DNA of 64,000 nt from Thiobacillus sp. (GTDB taxonomy: Bacteria > Pseudomonadota > Gammaproteobacteria > Burkholderiales > Thiobacillaceae). This document shows, piece after piece, positions 60,154 to 64,000 of this stretch. Below the pieces are notes generated by a model. That model was not told the DNA's origin. It did no database searches and saw only the letters and a program-made list of their open reading frames with translations. The translations under genes and the position numbers were made by a program. The stretch is from positions 434,001 through 498,000 of the forward strand of contig JACKLQ010000002.1 in NCBI GenBank assembly GCA_024235835.1. Reading direction: 5' to 3'. Each line of letters starts with the position of its first letter. The stretch's first letter is position 1.

Positions 60154-61539
60154 ATGCGTGCTGCCAAGTTGGGCACCCTCGCGGGTGCCATGCTGTTGGC
60201 CCTATCCGTGCCGGCGGCCTGGGCCCAGACCCTGAGCTTCCAGCAGGCCGTGGAGCAGGCCCTGAACCAGAACCCGGACCTGGTCGTCAGCCGGGCCCAG
60301 ATCGACCAGGCCGAAGCCGCCATGCGCCAGGCCGAGGGCAACAAAAAGCCCCGTCTCAACCTGTCGGTCACCGCCACCAACACCAACGACGCGCTGAATG
60401 CCTTCGGCCTGAAGCTGTCACAGCGGAACGCCACCTTCGGCGATTTCGGAGCGGGGGAATTCAATCCAGCCAATCCCAATGTGCTCTCGATTGCCCCCCA
60501 CGACCTGAACCACCCGGACTCGGTCACCAACGTCAATCCCCGCGTTGAACTGCTGATCCCCGTGTACAACGGCGGCATGGTGCAGAGCTACGTGGAGCAG
60601 GCCCAGGCCTATGTGCGCGCCGCCCAGTCCGGCGATCGCCTGGCGCGGCAACAGATCATCAAGCACGTGCTCATGGCCTACCAGGGCGTGCACACCGCTC
60701 GGGCCTACATCAAGGTGGCGGAGCAAGGCAAAGCCGCCGCCGAGGAGTACGTGCGCATCACCGAGAAACTGCACAAGCAGGGCATGGCGGTGAAGAGCGA
60801 CGCGCTGTCCGCCAAGGTGAACCTGCAAGAGGTGAAGCTGAAGCTGGTGGAGGCGAGGAATGCCGAGGCAGCCGCCCTGGACCAGCTTCACCTGCTGTTG
60901 GGCAAGCCCCTGGGCGAACCCCTGGACGTGGGTGCTCCCGTCACCCCCAGCCTGCTGGCGGGCAACGACGCGGACCTTCGCCTCCAGGCCCTGGACACCC
61001 ACGCGGGCCTGCAGGCTCTGCGAAGCCAGATGCAGGGCGCCGGCTCCGCCGTGGAGGCCGCCCGGGCCAGCTACAAACCCCAGTTCAACGTCATGCTGCG
61101 GGGCGACGTGAACGACGAGGCCCTGGGCTTCGGCGCCGCTTCCTACACCGTGGCCGGCGTGCTGTCCTGGACCGCCTTCGACGGCGGCGTCACCAAGGCC
61201 GGCGTCGACCGGGCCGAGGCCCAGCGCACGGAACTGGCCGCCAGGCTGCGCCAGGCCGAGGACGGCATTGCGTACCAGGTGGGTGATGCCCGCCGCAAGG
61301 CCCTGGAGGCGGAGGAAAAGATCGCCGCCCGGGAAACCGCGATGGAGCAGGCCGCCGAGGCCCAGCGCCTGGTGCAGAAGCGCTACGAGAACGGCGTGGC
61401 CACCCTGATCGAACTCCTCTCCACCCAGGCCCAGCTGGACAAGGCCCGGGCAGACCTGGTGGCGGCCCGCTACGACCTGGCCGTCAACCGTGCCGAACTG
61501 AAGCGCGCCGTGGGCGTGCTGTCCCCGGAACAACTCTGA
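60154..61539 (+). CDS. TolC-family outer membrane efflux protein
   Basis: 461 residues. The signal peptide is MRAAKLGTLAGAMLLALSVPAAWA. Two OEP repeats have the helical hairpin pattern: SFQQAVEQALNQNPDLVVSR, VLMAYQGVHTARAYIKVAEQ, RITEKLHKQGMAVKSDAL, and the second half LQALRSQMQGAGSAVEAARA with KRYENGVATLIELL. It forms the outer-membrane exit duct for the RND pump encoded downstream. The operon order TolC, adaptor, permease is compact (15 nt to the adaptor ATG). Confidence 0.93.
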   Translation: MRAAKLGTLAGAMLLALSVPAAWAQTLSFQQAVEQALNQNPDLVVSRAQIDQAEAAMRQAEGNKKPRLNLSVTATNTNDALNAFGLKLSQRNATFGDFGAGEFNPANPNVLSIAPHDLNHPDSVTNVNPRVELLIPVYNGGMVQSYVEQAQAYVRAAQSGDRLARQQIIKHVLMAYQGVHTARAYIKVAEQGKAAAEEYVRITEKLHKQGMAVKSDALSAKVNLQEVKLKLVEARNAEAAALDQLHLLLGKPLGEPLDVGAPVTPSLLAGNDADLRLQALDTHAGLQALRSQMQGAGSAVEAARASYKPQFNVMLRGDVNDEALGFGAASYTVAGVLSWTAFDGGVTKAGVDRAEAQRTELAARLRQAEDGIAYQVGDARRKALEAEEKIAARETAMEQAAEAQRLVQKRYENGVATLIELLSTQAQLDKARADLVAARYDLAVNRAELKRAVGVLSPEQL

Positions 61540-61554
61540 TTCAAGGTGAGCGAC

Positions 61555-62727
61555 ATGACCCACGCCCTCTCTGCAACGATCAAGCCCCTGGCCACCGCCC
61601 TGGCCCTGGCCTTTTCCATCAGCCTGGCCGGTTGCGGCGGGGATGACCAATCCAAGATCAAGGAAGAACCGGCCCCCACCGTCCAGGCCCAGGTCACGGC
61701 CATCCAGCCCGTGGAAACCCAGTCCACAGCCACTACTCCCGGCACCATCGTGGCCCTGGAATCCGTGAAGGTGGCCTCCCGCCTCATGGGCTACATCAAG
61801 GACATCGCCGTGGTTGAAGGCCAGAGCGTGAAGACTGGCCAGCGCCTCTTCACCATCGACCCCCTGGACATCGAGGGTGCCGTGGCCCAGGCCCGCCTGG
61901 GACTGCAGCAGGCCGAGGACGCCCTGAAGGACGCCAAGGCCGACTACCAGCGCTTCGAGGCCCTGTACAAGGACGAGGTGGTATCCCGCCAGCACTACGA
62001 GAAGATGAAACTCAACCACGACATCGCGGTGTCCCGGGCCGCCCAGGCCAAGGCGGGGCTGGGCACCGCCCAGGGCCAGTTGAAGTATGCCGTGGTCACC
62101 TCCCCCATCAATGGCGTGGTGACCCAGAAGCTGGCCATGGAAGGGGACATCGCCGCCCCCGGACATCCGGTGCTGATGGTGGAGAACCCCGCCAAGCTGC
62201 AGGTTCAGACCAGCGTGCCCGAGGCCCTGTTCAAGACCCTGAAGCTGGGCCAGGCCGTGCAGGTGGTCGTGGATGGCCTGGAAGCCCCCGTCGCCGCCAA
62301 GGTAGCGCGCCTTTCCCCCGCCGCCGACCCCATGAGCCACACCTACATGGTGAAGCTGGACGTGGCCGGCGCCGGCCTCACAAGTCGTTCGCCGGGCCGC
62401 CCCAAGAACGACTTGACCCCCTCGGGGGGCGGCTCGGGCGTGGTTTCCGGGCCGGGGGCGCAACTTCGCAGCGGCGCCTTCGCCCGGGTGCTGTTCCCCA
62501 CGGGCAGCAAGCTGATGCTGGCCGTGCCCAAGGCCGCCGTGCTGGAACGGGCGGGCATCACCGGCGTGTTCGTGGTGGACGCCCAGGGACTGGCCCAGTA
62601 CCGCATGGTGCGCACCGGCGCCGAGGTGGACGGCCAGGTGGAAATCCTCTCCGGCCTGAACCCCGGCGAGCGTGTGGTGACGGGCAACGCCGAAGCAGTT
62701 AACAACGGCAACAAGGTGCAGGGCTAA
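61555..62727 (+). CDS. RND efflux periplasmic adaptor lipoprotein with in-frame repeat insertion
   Basis: 390 residues from ATG 61555 (AAGGTG six bases upstream; a GTG nine bases earlier is less likely). Lipoprotein signal ending in ISLAGCGGD. The HlyD/AcrA layout follows: lipoyl half VASRLMGYIKDIAVVEGQSV, coiled-coil hairpin, lipoyl half VVTSPINGVVTQKLAMEGD, and beta-barrel domains. Between VAGAGL and LRSGAFARV about 25 residues (TSRSPGRPKNDLTPSGGGSG and onward) are encoded by a palindromic repeat, in a loop of the beta-barrel domain. The adaptor links the RND permease and TolC. Confidence 0.92.
   Translation: MTHALSATIKPLATALALAFSISLAGCGGDDQSKIKEEPAPTVQAQVTAIQPVETQSTATTPGTIVALESVKVASRLMGYIKDIAVVEGQSVKTGQRLFTIDPLDIEGAVAQARLGLQQAEDALKDAKADYQRFEALYKDEVVSRQHYEKMKLNHDIAVSRAAQAKAGLGTAQGQLKYAVVTSPINGVVTQKLAMEGDIAAPGHPVLMVENPAKLQVQTSVPEALFKTLKLGQAVQVVVDGLEAPVAAKVARLSPAADPMSHTYMVKLDVAGAGLTSRSPGRPKNDLTPSGGGSGVVSGPGAQLRSGAFARVLFPTGSKLMLAVPKAAVLERAGITGVFVVDAQGLAQYRMVRTGAEVDGQVEILSGLNPGERVVTGNAEAVNNGNKVQG
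62382..62460 (+). repeat. three-hairpin palindromic repeat, copy D (inside RND adaptor gene)
   Basis: First stem perfect: AAGTCGTTC (62382-62390) and GAACGACTT (62406-62414), enclosing the 15-nt loop GCCGGGCCGCCCCAA. Then GACCCCCTCGGGGGG and a degraded third part (GGCTCGGGCGTGGTTTCCGG). The stem sequence differs completely from that of copy C but pairs perfectly, while the loop is nearly identical. It is read in frame with no stop. Confidence 0.85.
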
Positions 62728-62730
62728 GCC

Positions 62731-64000
62731 ATGAGCGCCACTGAACACGATACCCACGACACCCCCATGAACATGGCGGGCAATCTTGCCCGGGCCTTCC
62801 TTACGTCCAAGCTCACCGCCCTGATGATCATCGCGGTGACCCTCACCGGCCTGCTGGCCCTGATGGTGACGCCCCGGGAATACAACCCCCAGATCGTGGT
62901 GCCGGCGGCCAACATCATCGTCGCCAAGCCCGGCGCCTCTGCCACCGAGATCCAGAACCTGGTGGTGAAGCCCCTGGAGGCCATCATGAACGCCCAGTCC
63001 GGGGTGGACCACACCTACGGCTACGCCAGCAACGACTTCGGCCTGGTGACGGTGCAGTTCAAGGTGGGCGAGAACCAGGAAGACTCCCTGGTGAAGATGT
63101 ACAACCAGCTCATGCAGAACATGGACCGGATTCCCCCCGGCGCCATGCAGCCCGTGGTGCGCCCCGTCAACGTGGACGACGTGCCCATCATGACCCTGAC
63201 CCTGGCCTCCGCCGGCCTGGACGACTTCCGCCTGCGGGAAGTGGCCCAGCGCCTGCTGGAACAGGTGCGCAACGTGTCCGGCGTGTCCTTCACCCAGATC
63301 ATCGGCGGCCGCGCCCGGGCGGTGAACGTGTGGATCGATCCCCAGCGCCTGGAGGCCGCCGGCCTCAGCCTGAACCAGGTAGACCAGATGCTGCGGGGCA
63401 CCAATGTGTCCGCGCCTCTGGGTGACCTGGTGCGGGACAACCTGGCCACGCCCCTGCGCCTGTCCGGCTTCCTGGGTTCCGCCGAGGAGGTGGCCGATAT
63501 CGTCGTCGGCGTGTCCCGCCAGGGCCGGCCGGTGTACCTGAAGGACATCGCCAGGGTGGAGGACGGCCCCGCCGAGATCGAGGAAGCCACCCGCTTTGCT
63601 TACGGTCCTGCGTCCAGCGCGGCACTGAAAGGCGAGAACCCCGCCGTCACCCTGGCCATCGCCAAGAAGGCCGGCACCAACGCCGTGGTGGTGGCCGACG
63701 CCGTGTTGGCCAAAGTGGAGGAACTGAAGAAGCAGGCCATCCCCGCCGAGGTGCAGATTGCCGTCACCCGCAACGACGGCGCCAAGGCCAACGCCGCGGT
63801 GAACGAACTGGTCATGCACCTGGGCATCGCCATCGGTTCCGTGGTGCTGATCCTGGTGATCTTCCTGGGCTGGCGGGAGGCGGGCATCGTCACCATGACC
63901 GTGCCCCTGATCCTGTTCGTGGTGCTGGCCGTGGGCCTGGCCTTCGGCCAGACCATCAACCGCATCACCCTGTTCGCCCTGATCCTGTCCCTGGGCCTCT
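62731..64000 (+). CDS. RND-family efflux permease (partial, C-terminus beyond window)
   Basis: The first ~423 residues of a plus-strand gene still open at the window end. A cytoplasmic N-terminus leads to membrane segment 1 (LTALMIIAVTLTGLLALMV). The porter domain follows (PQIVVPAANIIVAKPGASAT, VKPLEAIMNAQSGVDHTYGY, ERIPPGAMQ-like, LLEQVRNVSGVSFTQIIGG). Membrane segments 2 and 3 then begin (LGIAIGSVVLILVIFLGW; VPLILFVVLAVGLAFGQ). It is the proton-driven pump of the tripartite efflux system. The substrate is unknown. It starts 3 nt after the adaptor stop. Confidence 0.93.
   Translation, partial: MSATEHDTHDTPMNMAGNLARAFLTSKLTALMIIAVTLTGLLALMVTPREYNPQIVVPAANIIVAKPGASATEIQNLVVKPLEAIMNAQSGVDHTYGYASNDFGLVTVQFKVGENQEDSLVKMYNQLMQNMDRIPPGAMQPVVRPVNVDDVPIMTLTLASAGLDDFRLREVAQRLLEQVRNVSGVSFTQIIGGRARAVNVWIDPQRLEAAGLSLNQVDQMLRGTNVSAPLGDLVRDNLATPLRLSGFLGSAEEVADIVVGVSRQGRPVYLKDIARVEDGPAEIEEATRFAYGPASSAALKGENPAVTLAIAKKAGTNAVVVADAVLAKVEELKKQAIPAEVQIAVTRNDGAKANAAVNELVMHLGIAIGSVVLILVIFLGWREAGIVTMTVPLILFVVLAVGLAFGQTINRITLFALILSLGL

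Noticed and set aside
60418..63819. Very long open frame (over 1,100 codons) on the minus strand opposite TolC/adaptor/RND genes
   Set aside because: It is a shadow of high-GC coding sequence: His/Gly/Gln-rich translation, no motif, and the plus-strand genes are well-supported families.

Overview
The window is high-GC chromosomal DNA with densely packed, mostly housekeeping genes. The gene content and neighbourhoods fit a betaproteobacterium of the Nitrosomonadales/Rhodocyclales kind. The pointers are rsmB-DUF4390-ntrYX-trkAH, topoisomerase-smg-dprA-LysM-def-fmt, miaB-phoH-ybeY-corC, ygfZ-DUF4936-slmA, msrPQ, a PrsT-type lipoprotein and several PEP-CTERM proteins. A genus cannot be assigned from the sequence alone. 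No rRNA, tRNA, CRISPR array, transposase or phage gene was recognised.

Layout. 0-4.2 kb (minus): mpl followed by an MCE-type lipid ABC transporter (permease, ATPase, substrate-binding protein cut by the window start). 4.3-13.7 kb (plus): diguanylate cyclase, rsmB, a DUF4390 protein, the NtrY/NtrX-like two-component pair and the TrkA/TrkH potassium system. 13.7-14.6 kb: lower-GC patch with two small unknown genes and an orphan terminator. 14.7-19.7 kb (minus): selD and lnt overlapping, a MoaD-like protein, a uracil-DNA-glycosylase-family protein and an exported phosphatidylserine-decarboxylase-like protein. 19.8-24.4 kb: uvrD, msrPQ and a small membrane protein. 24.5-28 kb: a FIST sensor protein coupled to a hybrid histidine kinase. 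28-36.9 kb: reductase-like protein, aminotransferase, trxA, rho, prsT facing a PEP-CTERM gene, and a peroxiredoxin. 37-43.9 kb: topoisomerase, smg, dprA and lysM diverging from def-fmt. 43.9-51.9 kb: an MCP-like protein, htpX, miaB-phoH-ybeY-corC, and ygfZ-DUF4936-slmA. 51.9-53.8 kb: two tandem PEP-CTERM genes. 54-59.6 kb (minus): moeB, ctpA, envC and gpmI. 59.7 kb to the end: an ArsR-family regulator with an SqrR/BigR-like cysteine pair ahead of a TolC / adaptor / RND-permease operon that runs off the window.

The most unusual feature is a set of palindromic repeat insertions. One family has three hairpins: a 9-bp variable stem around a conserved loop of about 15 nt containing GGCCG, then a C5-TC-G6 hairpin, then a third variable hairpin. 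It occurs four times. One copy follows the rsmB stop and supplies the start codon of the DUF4390 gene, which is exactly the 3-nt loop of a perfect 9-bp stem. One lies just upstream of lnt. Two lie in frame inside coding regions (the UDG-family gene and the RND adaptor gene). Other palindrome-bearing in-frame insertions appear in ybeY (about 66 residues) and mpl (24 residues), and a different palindrome forms the C-terminal tail of MsrQ. The genome therefore seems to tolerate repeats translated as extra peptide, resembling the Rickettsia palindromic elements in behaviour. A second repeat class is heptanucleotide tandem arrays directly upstream of ntrY, miaB and moeB.
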